Counted from the first letter of the stretch, positions 43,667-52,530 are shown. The stretch: 64,000 nt of DNA from Chryseobacterium sp. Leaf404 (GCF_001424145.1 NZ_LMQM01000014.1:1-64000), one strand, 5' to 3'. A program made the numbers and translations. Notes: generated by a model from the letters alone, not told the origin.

Positions 43667-44617
43667 ATGAGAAAACTATATGCTATCGTATGTTTAGCTC
43701 TTTTGTCGAATGCATACAAAGCACAAGAATCACTACCATACTATCAACAATATCTTTTGGATGGTGAGTTCCTGTTCAACCCTGCTCAATACGGTAAAAC
43801 GGACTATGTACAGCTTAACCTTAACTATCAGCAACAATTTTCAAAGTTCAGCGAATCCCCAAATGTTCAGTCAGTAGGGATCAACGCGAATATCTTTGAT
43901 AGAGTAGGTGCCGGAATTTCTGTCTTCAGAGACAGCAACGGACCCATCTCCGCAGGTGGTATTACGGCTGGTGCGTCTTATTTTATCCCTTTAAGCAGTG
44001 AGGGAGAGAGAAAAGATCAGTTTTCATTCGGTACCAGTGTTAATTTTTATAACATGAATTTTGATTATACCAAAATTAATACTGAAGACGGTTACGATCC
44101 TTTGCTACAAGGTAATGAGAGTAATATTTTTATGGTATATGCCAACTTCGGTATGGCTGCAACCTACAAAGGTTTATTCGGAGGTGTATCTGTAAATGAT
44201 ATTGCACTAAGCAACGATGAAGCAATTGTAAACAACTACGAGCCTTCTCCAATTAAATTCTTCTTAAACTTAGGTTACGACTGGAATCTTGCTGATAATA
44301 TCGCTTTAACACCATCAGTATTGGTAAATTTGAATACCAACTCTACAAGAATGATGGATGTGAACCTAATGGCAACGTTCTCAAACGACGTCAATGCGTT
44401 CTCAGTAGGAGCAAGTTACAGAACTGTACAGAACAGATTTGATAACCAGACTCTTCAGGTTGCACCAGTAGTAAAAGTAAGATTAAACAAACTGATGATT
44501 GGAGCTACTTACAACCTTGGACTTTCTGATATTCAGGAGTACGGTGGGAACAGCTTTATGATCGGTCTTGGTTATAACTTTGATAACTTTATTAATCATA
44601 GAGGATTTAGATACTAA
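43667..44617 (+). CDS. PorP/SprF-family outer-membrane protein (T9SS)
   Basis: The ATG at 43667 starts a signal peptide (MRKLYAIVCLALLSNAYKAQ); a TTG 18 bases earlier is unlikely. The 316-residue mature barrel opens with YYQQYLLDGEFLFNPAQYG, the PorP/SprF signature, and ends with an aromatic residue pair as beta-barrels do. SprF-type proteins are partners of SprB-like adhesins for T9SS delivery; most genomes have several. No adhesin gene is adjacent, so its client is unknown. Confidence 0.88.
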   Translation: MRKLYAIVCLALLSNAYKAQESLPYYQQYLLDGEFLFNPAQYGKTDYVQLNLNYQQQFSKFSESPNVQSVGINANIFDRVGAGISVFRDSNGPISAGGITAGASYFIPLSSEGERKDQFSFGTSVNFYNMNFDYTKINTEDGYDPLLQGNESNIFMVYANFGMAATYKGLFGGVSVNDIALSNDEAIVNNYEPSPIKFFLNLGYDWNLADNIALTPSVLVNLNTNSTRMMDVNLMATFSNDVNAFSVGASYRTVQNRFDNQTLQVAPVVKVRLNKLMIGATYNLGLSDIQEYGGNSFMIGLGYNFDNFINHRGFRY

Positions 44618-44641
44618 TATGATTTAATTTGAATAAATTTG

Positions 44642-44668
44642 AGCTCTGAAATTTTCAGAGCTTTTTTT
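44642..44668 (+). terminator. Intrinsic terminator abutting the hemW start
   Basis: AGCTCTGAAA pairs with TTTTCAGAGCT and is followed by seven T residues, the last of which touches the hemW ATG at 44669. Confidence 0.85.
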
Positions 44669-45793
44669 ATGATCTACATTCACATTCCTTTTTGCAAACA
44701 GAAATGCAGCTACTGCAATTTTCATTTTTCAACTTCATTAAATTTTAAAGATGAAATGATTTCGGCAATAAAAAATGAAATTTTTCTTCGTAAAGATGAA
44801 CTTCAAAATAAAAAACTAAACTCACTTTACTTCGGTGGCGGCACACCTTCAATACTTTCTTCAGACGAAATCAAGGCTTTGATGGATGAGATTCTGAAAT
44901 ATTTCAGTTTTAATGCTGATATTGAAATAACTTTGGAAGCCAATCCGGATGATTTAGATAAAAATTTTTTGAAAGGAATTGCCACTTCTACCATCAACAG
45001 ACTCTCCATTGGAACTCAGAGTTTTTTTGAGGAAGATTTAAAATTAATGAATCGCGCACACTCGGCTTCAGAAGCTGAAAGTTCGATAAAAAGAGCTCAG
45101 GATTTTGGGTTTGAAAATATCAGTATCGATTTAATTTACGGTTCGCCAACTTCCAATATGGAAATCTGGAAGGAAAATTTAAACAAAACCATCGCTCTCG
45201 AAGTTCCGCACATTTCTTCTTATGCTCTTACAGTGGAACCCAAAACAGCTTTGGAGAACTGGATTGCCAATGGAAAAGTAAAATCCCCAAAAGAAGCCGA
45301 ACAAAACCGCGAGTTTTTCTACATGAAAGATTTTCTGAAAGATCATGGTTTTGATCATTATGAAATTTCAAACTTCGGTAAACCTTGTTTTCATTCAAAA
45401 CACAATTCTGCCTACTGGAAATCCTGTGAGTATCTTGGTATCGGCCCTTCAGCACACTCGTACAACGGAAATGAGGTTAGAAGTTGGAATGTCGCCAACA
45501 ATAAAAAGTATACAGACGAGATAAACTCGGGAATTCTGCCTAAAGAAACTGAAATTCTTTCTCAAAAAGATCAGTTCAATGAAATGATTATGATCGGCCT
45601 CAGAACAACTTGGGGTGTAGACCTATCCGTTTTAAAGGAAAAATTCAATGATGAAGTTCTGGAACATTTTCAATATGAATCTAAATTAAAATTAGAAGAA
45701 GGAACTTTAATCGTTGAAAACAATCATCTCAAAATTCCTGAAAAACATTGGTTTATGGCCGATGGAATTGCTGCGGATTTGTTTATAGTTTAG
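44669..45793 (+). CDS. hemW: Radical SAM heme chaperone HemW
   Basis: A 374-residue protein; the ATG at 44669 gives the canonical opening MIYIHIPFCKQKCSYCNF, with the cluster cysteines Cys9, Cys13 and Cys16. YFGGGTPS and IGTQSF are further radical SAM motifs, and the C-terminal HemN-like domain is present. It was long called HemN-like coproporphyrinogen oxidase, but lacks that enzyme's extra Cys; HemW delivers heme. Its start directly follows a terminator U-tract, leaving no normal ribosome site in view. Confidence 0.93.
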   Translation: MIYIHIPFCKQKCSYCNFHFSTSLNFKDEMISAIKNEIFLRKDELQNKKLNSLYFGGGTPSILSSDEIKALMDEILKYFSFNADIEITLEANPDDLDKNFLKGIATSTINRLSIGTQSFFEEDLKLMNRAHSASEAESSIKRAQDFGFENISIDLIYGSPTSNMEIWKENLNKTIALEVPHISSYALTVEPKTALENWIANGKVKSPKEAEQNREFFYMKDFLKDHGFDHYEISNFGKPCFHSKHNSAYWKSCEYLGIGPSAHSYNGNEVRSWNVANNKKYTDEINSGILPKETEILSQKDQFNEMIMIGLRTTWGVDLSVLKEKFNDEVLEHFQYESKLKLEEGTLIVENNHLKIPEKHWFMADGIAADLFIV

Positions 45794-45844
45794 TTCTGAT
45801 GTCCGAAGTCTGACGATGGAAGATTGTGCTTGTGAAAAACTTCA

Positions 45845-45866
45845 AGCATCCAGCATCCAGCATCCA
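45845..45866. repeat. Three AGCATCC units
   Basis: Three perfect 7-base units lie just upstream of the murI promoter element. Confidence 0.7.
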
Positions 45867-45876
45867 ACAATTTCCT

Positions 45877-45884
45877 TATTTTTG
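45877..45884 (+). promoter_or_regulatory. -7 promoter element of murI
   Basis: TATTTTTG fits TAnnTTTG, 18 bases before the TTG start codon. Confidence 0.6.
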
Positions 45885-45902
45885 CACTAAATTTAATCAG
45901 TT

Positions 45903-46733
45903 TTGAAAACTAAAAAACACGATTATTCTCATCTTTCCGCGAAGCAGCCCATCGGTATTTTTGACAGTGGCGTTGGCGGACTGACGGTTGCCAAAGAAAT
46001 CAAACGCCTTCTTCCCAACGAAGATCTGATTTATTACGGCGATACAAAACACCTTCCGTACGGGGAAAAATCAAAGGAAGCCATTGTAGGCTACTGCGAA
46101 AAAATAACGAATTTTCTGCTTGAGAAAAACTGTAAAGCTATCGTCATTGCATGTAATTCGGCAACGGCAAATGCGCTGAAGGAAGTTCTTGATCTGGTTG
46201 CTGATCATGTGCCTGTAATTGATGTGATTAATCCCGTGGCAGAAAAGGTTTCGTACGAAATTCATAACAACGTCGGTGTAATTGCGACCAAAGCAACCGT
46301 CAATTCAGGACTCTACAGAAAAAGCATCAAAAAACACAATAAATGGATCAAAGTAGACGAGTTGGCAACACCACTTTTGGTTCCTGCGATTGAAGAGGGT
46401 TTTAAGAATCATCCGATTACGCATTCCATCATTTACAATTATCTGAGCAATGCCAAGCTGAAAAATATCGAGACACTGATTTTAGGCTGCACGCATTATC
46501 CGCTTCTGATTGACGAGATCAAACAGTATTACGGAAACCGCGTAAGAGTAATAGATTCTCCAAATATTGTTGCGAGTCATCTGAAGATTATTTTAGATAA
46601 ATACCATTTGCTGAACAACAACAATTCAAAACCCAATTATCATTTTTACCTTTCGGATCTTACCAAAAATTTTGAGAAAATATCTAAAAAATTCTTTGGA
46701 AAAACCATCGATCTTGAGCTGAAAGTATTATAA
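45903..46733 (+). CDS. murI: Glutamate racemase
   Basis: A 276-residue racemase starting at a TTG codon: no ATG exists before the conserved IGIFDSGVGGLTVAKE block (residues 17-32). Catalytic cysteines are Cys84 (in IACNSATA) and Cys196 (in LGCTHYP). The usual CNTA is CNSA here, a mild change. It supplies D-glutamate for peptidoglycan. It has its own promoter right after a 7-base repeat array, and a bidirectional terminator. Confidence 0.95.
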   Translation: MKTKKHDYSHLSAKQPIGIFDSGVGGLTVAKEIKRLLPNEDLIYYGDTKHLPYGEKSKEAIVGYCEKITNFLLEKNCKAIVIACNSATANALKEVLDLVADHVPVIDVINPVAEKVSYEIHNNVGVIATKATVNSGLYRKSIKKHNKWIKVDELATPLLVPAIEEGFKNHPITHSIIYNYLSNAKLKNIETLILGCTHYPLLIDEIKQYYGNRVRVIDSPNIVASHLKIILDKYHLLNNNNSKPNYHFYLSDLTKNFEKISKKFFGKTIDLELKVL

Positions 46734-46737
46734 ATCA

Positions 46738-46774
46738 AAAAGCTGTTTCAAATTCTGAAACAGCTTTATTTTTA
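46738..46774. terminator. Bidirectional intrinsic terminator
   Basis: AAAGCTGTTTCA pairs with TGAAACAGCTTT around a five-base loop. It lies between convergent murI and the nitroreductase gene. Confidence 0.9.
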
Positions 46775-47371
46775 TCTTTCTAAAATGACTTTGTGGCTTT
46801 CGAGTCTGCGTTTTGGTGTGTGAATCGGCTGGTTGGTATCTGCCTCAGATTTTTCGCCAATTGCTACAGCAAAAAGACTTTGGTATTTTTCATTTTGCAG
46901 AATTTCGTCATATTCGGCAGATTTAATGCCTTCCATCGGAGTACAGTCGATTCCCATTTCGGCGCAGGCGGCAAGAAGAATTCCCAATGAAATGTATACC
47001 TGCTTTGCCATCCAGTTTTTAACGTATGCTTCGCCATTCGGCTCAACCATGTTTTTATAATAATTAACAGCCATTTCCGGAAGGTTTTCATTGATTTGAG
47101 TCTCAAAATCTTCAACAGATTTTAAAACCTGAAAAACAATAACCAACTTGCTTTCAATCACCTTAGAGGTGTTGTGAAAAGAAACTTCCGACAGCTGTTC
47201 TTTAACTTCCTTGTCCGTCACAAAAACAAAATTCCAGGGCTGACTGTTGATGGAGGACGGACTAAGTGTAAGGATTTCCTTTAATTCCTCAATTTGTTCA
47301 GCACTGATTTCTCCTTCAGCATTGTATTTTTTCACCGTGTACCGGTCTTTCATTTTTTGCAGAAAACTCAT
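46772..47371 (-). CDS. NAD(P)H-dependent nitroreductase family (NfsB-like)
   Basis: A 199-residue FMN oxidoreductase. KMKDRYTVKKYN, LSPSSINSQPWNFVFV and the C-terminal Gly-rich IGEKSE..NQPIHTPKRR stretches are the FMN-binding segments of the NfsB/FRase I type. It is probably a cytosolic dimer that reduces quinones or nitroaromatics; the natural substrate is unknown. Monocistronic, ending in the shared terminator. Confidence 0.88.
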   Translation of the reverse strand: MSFLQKMKDRYTVKKYNAEGEISAEQIEELKEILTLSPSSINSQPWNFVFVTDKEVKEQLSEVSFHNTSKVIESKLVIVFQVLKSVEDFETQINENLPEMAVNYYKNMVEPNGEAYVKNWMAKQVYISLGILLAACAEMGIDCTPMEGIKSAEYDEILQNEKYQSLFAVAIGEKSEADTNQPIHTPKRRLESHKVILER

Positions 47372-47454
47372 TTTGAATTGGTTTTAAAATTTTAATCAAT
47401 ATAAATTTACATTTTAAGTCTGACTTTAGAAAATTGACCAAAAAAAATCAGGAA

Positions 47455-48042
47455 TTAATTTTCCTGATTGCTTATTTCTTCTTCAACTTCTGCAGTAGGT
47501 TCATAAAAACTGAAGCTTACATTTCCGTATTTTCTTGTAAACTTAAAATTCGGATGATCAAGCTTTAATCGGCTTTGATGTTCTACAATCAAAACTCCGT
47601 TAGGTTTCAGATATTTATTTTTTAAAACTAAAGATAGCAGCTCATGATACTTTTTTTCTTCAGTTTCAAAAGGTGCATCAGCAAAAACAATTTCATAAGA
47701 CTTATTGTTTCTGAATTTCTTCAGCCAGTCGTAGACATCGCCTCGCTGTGTGCTGATTTGCAGACTCATATCCAATTCCGAAGCAGTTGAGTTGATGAAC
47801 GATGTGTGCTTCGGATTCATTTCCACAGAAGTTACATCCTGACAGCCTCTCGAAGCAAATTCAAGACTGATGGAACCGATTCCTGCGAAAAGATCAAGAA
47901 CGGAAATCGACTGCATGTCGTAAGTATTTTCCAAAATACTGAAGAGTGCCTCCTTGGCAAAATCTGTTGTAGGTCTTACATCAAAATGTCTGGGAGCGGC
48001 TATTTTTTTTGCTTTCCACTTACCGGAAATTATTCTGTACAT
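47455..48042 (-). CDS. rsmD: 16S rRNA (guanine-966-N2)-methyltransferase
   Basis: A 195-residue SAM methyltransferase. RIISGKWKAKKI is the family opening, DLFAGIGS (50-57) the SAM motif, and ADAPF (121-125) takes the place of the usual DPPF catalytic motif. The P-to-A change sits in the second position, and the rest of the site looks intact. It methylates G966 of 16S rRNA. It lies downstream of the DUF3822 gene, a pairing I recall as common in flavobacteria. Confidence 0.9.
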   Translation of the reverse strand: MYRIISGKWKAKKIAAPRHFDVRPTTDFAKEALFSILENTYDMQSISVLDLFAGIGSISLEFASRGCQDVTSVEMNPKHTSFINSTASELDMSLQISTQRGDVYDWLKKFRNNKSYEIVFADAPFETEEKKYHELLSLVLKNKYLKPNGVLIVEHQSRLKLDHPNFKFTRKYGNVSFSFYEPTAEVEEEISNQEN

Positions 48043-48224
48043 AAATGTGGGGTGTTAGATGTTAGGTGTTGGATGATCGATGATTTAATTAAAACGATAC
48101 TACTGAAAATCCAAAACATTGCGTGCTTTTGCAAGTGAAACGGCTTGGTGAAATTTAAAACAGTTGATAATATAATTACTTTGTGAGCTTCGTGTTCAAA
48201 AATAATTTCAAGACATCATCCAGC

Positions 48225-48941
48225 CTAATTCAAAATAAAATTCTTACTTGGAAGATTATCAAAAACAATCTTCAGATTCTTCACAAACTTCTGAAGTTCC
48301 GAAATAAAAGTCTCATTTTCTGTCGTCTCTCCGTAAGCGAAAAATTTGGTTTCATTAATTCCAAAACCGATTTTGCTTAAAGTAAACATCACAAAATAAA
48401 GAAAATCAACTTCAGAATTAACGTCTAAATTATTATAAAGAATCACCTTTTTATCATCAATCGCAAAAAACTCACACTGATTGTGATACAGATTAATGTG
48501 AATCTCTTTATTGTTTTTAAAACTGATAGTATTTAAAAACTTTTCACCTGAAAAATTAAAGAAAACCGGAATTGACAAAGCCTTGATTTTCTGATAATAT
48601 TCTTTTGGAAAAGTATAGTAAAACTGCACATTAAACTTGCGGTTTACAGACAGCATCAATTCTTCATTTTCCTTATTTACAGGTGTGTTGAAGGCTATCA
48701 GGTCAAAACCCGATTCGTGATCAGAAAAACCTTCCGGCATGAGTGTAAAGCTGTTTAAAGCAGAAACCACGTGCACTTCTTCGAATCTCTGTTTGAGTAA
48801 AACCTCATCAAGTGCGTCAAGTAAAAAGTTTTCCGGCGGTTCTTCGTCAGAGAAATAAGATTTTTCTTCTACAATGCTTTTATTTTTAGCAATCTGGTAG
48901 ATCAGTCCATCTTTTGTGAAAAGTAAATGTAGTACGTTCAT
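48225..48941 (-). CDS. DUF3822-family protein
   Basis: A 238-residue protein of the Bacteroidota-only DUF3822 family, recognised from its opening (LHLLFTKDGLIYQI), the PEGFSD segment and the IGFGINETKFFAYG stretch. The two-part beta/alpha pattern resembles the actin-like ATPase fold without clear catalytic residues. No function is known. It sits between the Smr-domain gene and rsmD on the same strand. Confidence 0.75.
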   Translation of the reverse strand: MNVLHLLFTKDGLIYQIAKNKSIVEEKSYFSDEEPPENFLLDALDEVLLKQRFEEVHVVSALNSFTLMPEGFSDHESGFDLIAFNTPVNKENEELMLSVNRKFNVQFYYTFPKEYYQKIKALSIPVFFNFSGEKFLNTISFKNNKEIHINLYHNQCEFFAIDDKKVILYNNLDVNSEVDFLYFVMFTLSKIGFGINETKFFAYGETTENETFISELQKFVKNLKIVFDNLPSKNFILN

Positions 48942-48954
48942 AAGTCAATTCCTG

Positions 48955-48962
48955 CAAATTTA
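48955..48962 (-). promoter_or_regulatory. -7 promoter element of the DUF3822 gene
   Basis: On the minus strand TAAATTTG fits TAnnTTTG, 13 bases before the ATG. It overlaps the stop of the upstream Smr gene. Confidence 0.55.
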
Positions 48963-49454
48963 GTGAAAATCTACCATTACCGCACCCGATTGATGATGAA
49001 GTATTTCTTTGTTGTAAAAATCAAGATTGGTTTGGCTTTCAAGCACATCCAAAACCATTCTCTGTAAAGTTCCGTCGCCGATTCCGTGTACGATTTCAAG
49101 TCTTTTAAGATGATTTTTTCTACAAAAATTGATTGTCTGAATCAGCTTTTCTTTTTGAAGAAACAACCGCTCAAAACTATTGTAGTCATTAGGATTTTTA
49201 ACTAAATTTTCAAAATGAAGATCCAGAATCATCGGATTTTTATCGTGTTTTTTGGAAACTGTTTTTTTTGGTTCAGCCTTCTTTACGATTTTAATATTTT
49301 CATAGATTTCAGCATTTTTCGGAACCAGTTTTTCTTTCGGGTATTGGTAAGTAAAACCATATTCGTCTTTAAAAACCACCGTATTTCCATTGACCGAAGT
49401 GACAACTCCACCCAAATCTTCATCCAAAACTGAAACTTTTTCTCCTATTTTCAT
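48960..49454 (-). CDS. Smr-domain protein
   Basis: A 164-residue protein. A small beta-domain (about 1-55) is followed by a Lys-rich linker and an Smr domain (about 72-164) with LDLHFENL and HGIGDGTLQRMVLDVL, matching the DLH and HGxGxG marks. Smr domains are nucleases that act on DNA junctions or on stalled-ribosome mRNA. Free-standing versions with an N-terminal beta domain are frequent in Bacteroidota; activity here is not proven. Confidence 0.85.
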   Translation of the reverse strand: MKIGEKVSVLDEDLGGVVTSVNGNTVVFKDEYGFTYQYPKEKLVPKNAEIYENIKIVKKAEPKKTVSKKHDKNPMILDLHFENLVKNPNDYNSFERLFLQKEKLIQTINFCRKNHLKRLEIVHGIGDGTLQRMVLDVLESQTNLDFYNKEILHHQSGAVMVDFH

Positions 49455-49505
49455 TGTATTGCGAGTGAAACGAAGCCATCCGTTTCTTTATTTTTTTATT
49501 TTTTT

Positions 49506-49597
49506 TCAGGAGCCGGGAACCTGCTTTCCGCTCATACTCCTCACGCCACCGCTTTTGCCATCGCCAGTTGCGGGGTGACCGCTGCAATCAGGGCTAG
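49506..49597 (-). repeat. Structured interspersed repeat, copy 2
   Basis: Read on the minus strand it starts CTAGCCCTGATTGCAGCGG and ends AGCGGAAAGCAGG..GGCTCCTGA, then an A-rich run. The same boxes in the same order mark copy 1 at 540-626; the middle (about 50 bases here) is unrelated and GC-rich. Confidence 0.6.
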
Positions 49598-49632
49598 TTA
49601 CAACAATTTCCCCAAAACCCGTTAGGTTTACT

Positions 49633-49689
49633 CCCGAACTCCGAACTCCGAACTCCGAACTCCGAATCCCGAATCCCGAATCCCGAATC
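49633..49689. repeat. CCGAACT / CCCGAAT short-period array
   Basis: Four CCGAACT units run into four CCCGAAT units, ending at the stop of the YfcE-like gene. Confidence 0.85.
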
Positions 49690-50187
49690 TCAAATCTTCG
49701 CTCCCAATTCTATCACTTCCAAATCCTTTATTTCTTCGCCATCTATTACAAACCGCATCATCGTTCTCATTTTATGCCAACCCTGTTTTCCGCAAGCTCC
49801 GGGATTCAGATGCAGAAGATTGTTTTTTTGATCAAACATCGCTTTCAGAATATGAGAATGCCCTGAAATAAACAGTTTCGGAGCTTTTTCAGAAATTTCT
49901 TTATTCGCCAACGGTGTGTATTTTCCGGGATAACCACCAATGTGAATCATCAAAACTTCCACATTTTCACAAAAAAAACGATTCACTTCAGGGAATTCTG
50001 AACGGATTTTTGCTCCGTCAATATTTCCCCAAACGCCTTTCAATTGTTTTATTTTTTCAAGCTTTTCAATGATTTCAAAACTCCCGAAATCTCCACAATG
50101 CCAGATTTCATCAGCCTGCGAAGCATATTCTAAAATTCTGTCATCAATATAGGAATGAGAATCGGATAGGAGAAGGATTTTGGTCAT
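49690..50187 (-). CDS. yfcE: YfcE-type metallophosphoesterase
   Basis: The ATG at 50187 (MTKILLLSDSHSYID) is the family start; a longer frame adds nine residues without support. The 165-residue protein has the phosphoesterase motifs SDSHS, CGDFG, GNID and SGHSH. YfcE-type enzymes act on phosphodiesters in vitro; the physiological substrate is unclear. GNID replaces the usual GNCD. It ends directly at a short-period repeat array. Confidence 0.88.
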   Translation of the reverse strand: MTKILLLSDSHSYIDDRILEYASQADEIWHCGDFGSFEIIEKLEKIKQLKGVWGNIDGAKIRSEFPEVNRFFCENVEVLMIHIGGYPGKYTPLANKEISEKAPKLFISGHSHILKAMFDQKNNLLHLNPGACGKQGWHKMRTMMRFVIDGEEIKDLEVIELGAKI

Positions 50188-50493
50188 TGAGTTTTCATTT
50201 ACCACAAAAGTCACAGAAGATTTTATTTTGCGAAAGCATTTTAAAGTTCAAAAAAGCCTGAGCTTTATTTTTTTTATAAAATTATATAAAGCAAAGCTTC
50301 AAAAATACTGTTCAATAATCGGTCTGGATTTTTGCAGATATTAAATCAGCCACAAATTTACTCAATAATCCCGAAATGTTTAAATTTGGTGAAATTTAAA
50401 ACTTATGAATTCGCCATATTTGATTATATCTGTAATAAGCAAAATTAGATTCTGGCGATTCCATATGACCTTCAAAAAAATAAATATTTACAT
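50188..50493. other. AT-rich spacer between divergent genes
   Basis: No gene, strong hairpin or exact TAnnTTTG element was found in it; it must hold the promoters of both flanking genes. Confidence 0.5.
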
Positions 50494-52038
50494 ATGAAAA
50501 AGAAACTTTCTTTTTTCCTTTTTCTGTTGACGGTAGGCATTGCGAATGCCCAGGTTGAAGAAAAAAAACTTGATGAATTGATTCAGAATACTTTAAAAAC
50601 ATTCGACGTTCCGGGAATGTCTGTCGGAGTGATCAAAGATGGAAAAGTTATTTATTCCAAAGGTTTTGGTGTCCGTTCATTGACCTCAAAACAGCCGATG
50701 GATGACAATACTTTGGTGGGAATTGCTTCCAACTCGAAAGGATTTACGTGCACGGCTCTCGCAATTTTAGCAGATGAAGGAAAATTGGATTGGGACGATA
50801 AAGTTTCAAAATATATCCCTGAATTTCAGATGTATGATTCTTATGTTTCTCAAAATGTAACCATCAAAGATCTGGTAACGCACAGAGCCGGCTTGGGTCT
50901 CGGACAGGGAGATTTGATGTTCTTTCCCGAAGGCGGAAATTTAAGCGTAAAAGATATTGTACATAACGTAAGATATTTAAAGCCTGAAAATCCTTTCAGG
51001 ACTACTTTGGATTACAATAATGTGATGTTCATTGTTGCCGGAGAAGTAATTACAAGAATTTCGGGACTGAGCTGGGCAGAATTTATTGAGCAGAAAATTC
51101 TGAAACCTGTGGGCATGACTTCAAGTTTCGGAAGCTACAACAGAGCAAAAGCCGTTGCCAATAAAATCGATGCTCACGCTCCCGTTGACGGAAAAGCCAT
51201 CGCTGTGCCACACGACTGGAACGAAACTGCCAACGCAGCCGGCGGAATTATGAGCAACATCAAAGACATGACGACGTGGGCAGAATGTCTGATGAATAAT
51301 TTCACCACCAAAGACGGTAAAAAACTGGTTTCAGATAAAAACATCATGCAGCTTTGGAATCTTCAGATCTCCAGTGGCGCGGCTTTGAAAAATCCTTACG
51401 ACACAGGTTTCTACGGCTATGGACTGGGATGGTTTTTAAGTGATGTAAAAGGTCACAAACAGGTTCAGCACACAGGTGGATTAATCGGAACGGTGACTCA
51501 GTTTACTTTGATTCCGGATATGAAACTGGGAATTGTGGTGTTGACGAATCAGCAGTCAGGTGCAGCTTTCAATACTATAACCAACACGGTAAAAGATTCT
51601 TACCTTGGTGTAGCCGACAGAAACTGGCTGAAAACCTACGGCGACAGAATGAAAAAAATGGAAGAATCTTTTGATAAGCAGAAAAAAGAGGCGTTTGCAA
51701 AATCAGAAGCATTTAAAAAAGACAAAAACCTTCAGCCAAAAGCGGAACAGTTCACAGGAACTTACAATGACATTTGGTTTGGAGATGTGAATATTACTAA
51801 AGAAGGTAATACTTACAGACTGAACTGCAAAAATTCACCAAGACTGAAGGGCGAGTTACTTCCGTATTCCAACAATACTTTTATCGTTAAGTGGGATGAC
51901 AGAAGTTATGACGCAGATGCATTTATTATTTTCAGTTACGACGAAAGCGGAAAAGCAGAATCTGCGAAAATGAAGGCAATTTCAGACATCACAGATTTTA
52001 GTTTTGACTTTGATGATCTGGATTTGAAGAGGAAATAA
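50494..52038 (+). CDS. Exported serine hydrolase of the beta-lactamase (class C/PBP) fold
   Basis: A 514-residue protein. The signal peptide (ending NAQ, residue 20) is followed by a beta-lactamase-fold domain (about 25-375) with the Ser79-x-x-Lys82 motif (SNSK), a Tyr-x-Asn triad (YNN in LDYNNV) and HTG in QHTGGLIG. The C-terminal part (410-500) is a beta domain of the DUF3471 kind seen in periplasmic hydrolases. It may be an esterase or D-aminopeptidase; true beta-lactamase activity cannot be assumed. Confidence 0.88.
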   Translation: MKKKLSFFLFLLTVGIANAQVEEKKLDELIQNTLKTFDVPGMSVGVIKDGKVIYSKGFGVRSLTSKQPMDDNTLVGIASNSKGFTCTALAILADEGKLDWDDKVSKYIPEFQMYDSYVSQNVTIKDLVTHRAGLGLGQGDLMFFPEGGNLSVKDIVHNVRYLKPENPFRTTLDYNNVMFIVAGEVITRISGLSWAEFIEQKILKPVGMTSSFGSYNRAKAVANKIDAHAPVDGKAIAVPHDWNETANAAGGIMSNIKDMTTWAECLMNNFTTKDGKKLVSDKNIMQLWNLQISSGAALKNPYDTGFYGYGLGWFLSDVKGHKQVQHTGGLIGTVTQFTLIPDMKLGIVVLTNQQSGAAFNTITNTVKDSYLGVADRNWLKTYGDRMKKMEESFDKQKKEAFAKSEAFKKDKNLQPKAEQFTGTYNDIWFGDVNITKEGNTYRLNCKNSPRLKGELLPYSNNTFIVKWDDRSYDADAFIIFSYDESGKAESAKMKAISDITDFSFDFDDLDLKRK

Positions 52039-52061
52039 ATCTTTTAAATTAAAAATATTCT

Positions 52062-52097
52062 AAAGCGTGTCATTTTAAAAGTTGATGCGCTTTTTTT
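52062..52097 (+). terminator. Intrinsic terminator of the serine hydrolase gene
   Basis: AAAGCGTGTCA pairs with TGATGCGCTTT using two wobbles and is followed by seven T residues. Confidence 0.7.
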
Positions 52098-52168
52098 GTA
52101 GATGTCTGACAAAAATTCTGTTTTACTAAAATCAGGAATGTTAATCTTTTCAAAGATTTCTTTTTGAC

Positions 52169-52288
52169 TTAAAACGATGGTGTTTGTATTCTCATAGATT
52201 TGTTCTAATTAAAACAAGAGTGTTTGTTCTTTCACAGAGTTCTGTTTAATTAAATCATAGCTATTTGTCCTTTCACAGAATTTTTGAA
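52169..52288. repeat. Three tandem copies of a degenerate 40-bp unit
   Basis: Units start at 52169, 52209 and 52250, each TTAAA(A)C..G.TGTTTGT.(C/T)T..CACAGA..T. No spacer structure of a CRISPR is present. They lie in the gene-free 52039-52567 spacer. Confidence 0.7.
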
Positions 52289-52344
52289 TAAAATTGTTAT
52301 TTCTTCATATCTGATTAATGTTGCGTGAAGTTTTTATCAATAGG

Positions 52345-52397
52345 GGTGGGCTTCAGCCCGCCTGATTTGTTAGCGCTGTGAATTGGCTTTAGCCGAA
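52345..52397. repeat. Paired-hairpin repeat, copy 2
   Basis: GGTGGGCTTCAGCCCGCC and TTGGCTTTAGCCGAA sit 20 bases apart, the same layout as 28207-28260 with changed stem ends. Confidence 0.75.
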
Positions 52398-52416
52398 ATT
52401 TAAATTTACGCGTGTA

Positions 52417-52530
52417 ACCACCCCGTCAAAAAATCGAAGATTTTTCGCCACCAGTGCCTCATTATTTTATTTTTGCTTCGGAGAATCTCGCGCCTCGATT
52501 TCCAAAGGAGGGGAATTAAAAATACCCGTC
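52417..52530. repeat. Composite repeat with AAAAATC hairpin and GGAGGGG box
   Basis: A CCACCCCGTC box, an AAAAATC-GAA-GATTTTT hairpin and a distant AAAGGAGGGGAATTA box resemble one interspersed element interrupted by about 55 unrelated bases. The assignment as one element is tentative. Confidence 0.4.

Noticed and set aside
52169..52288. Possible CRISPR array
   Set aside because: Three diverged 40-bp units with no spacer/repeat alternation.
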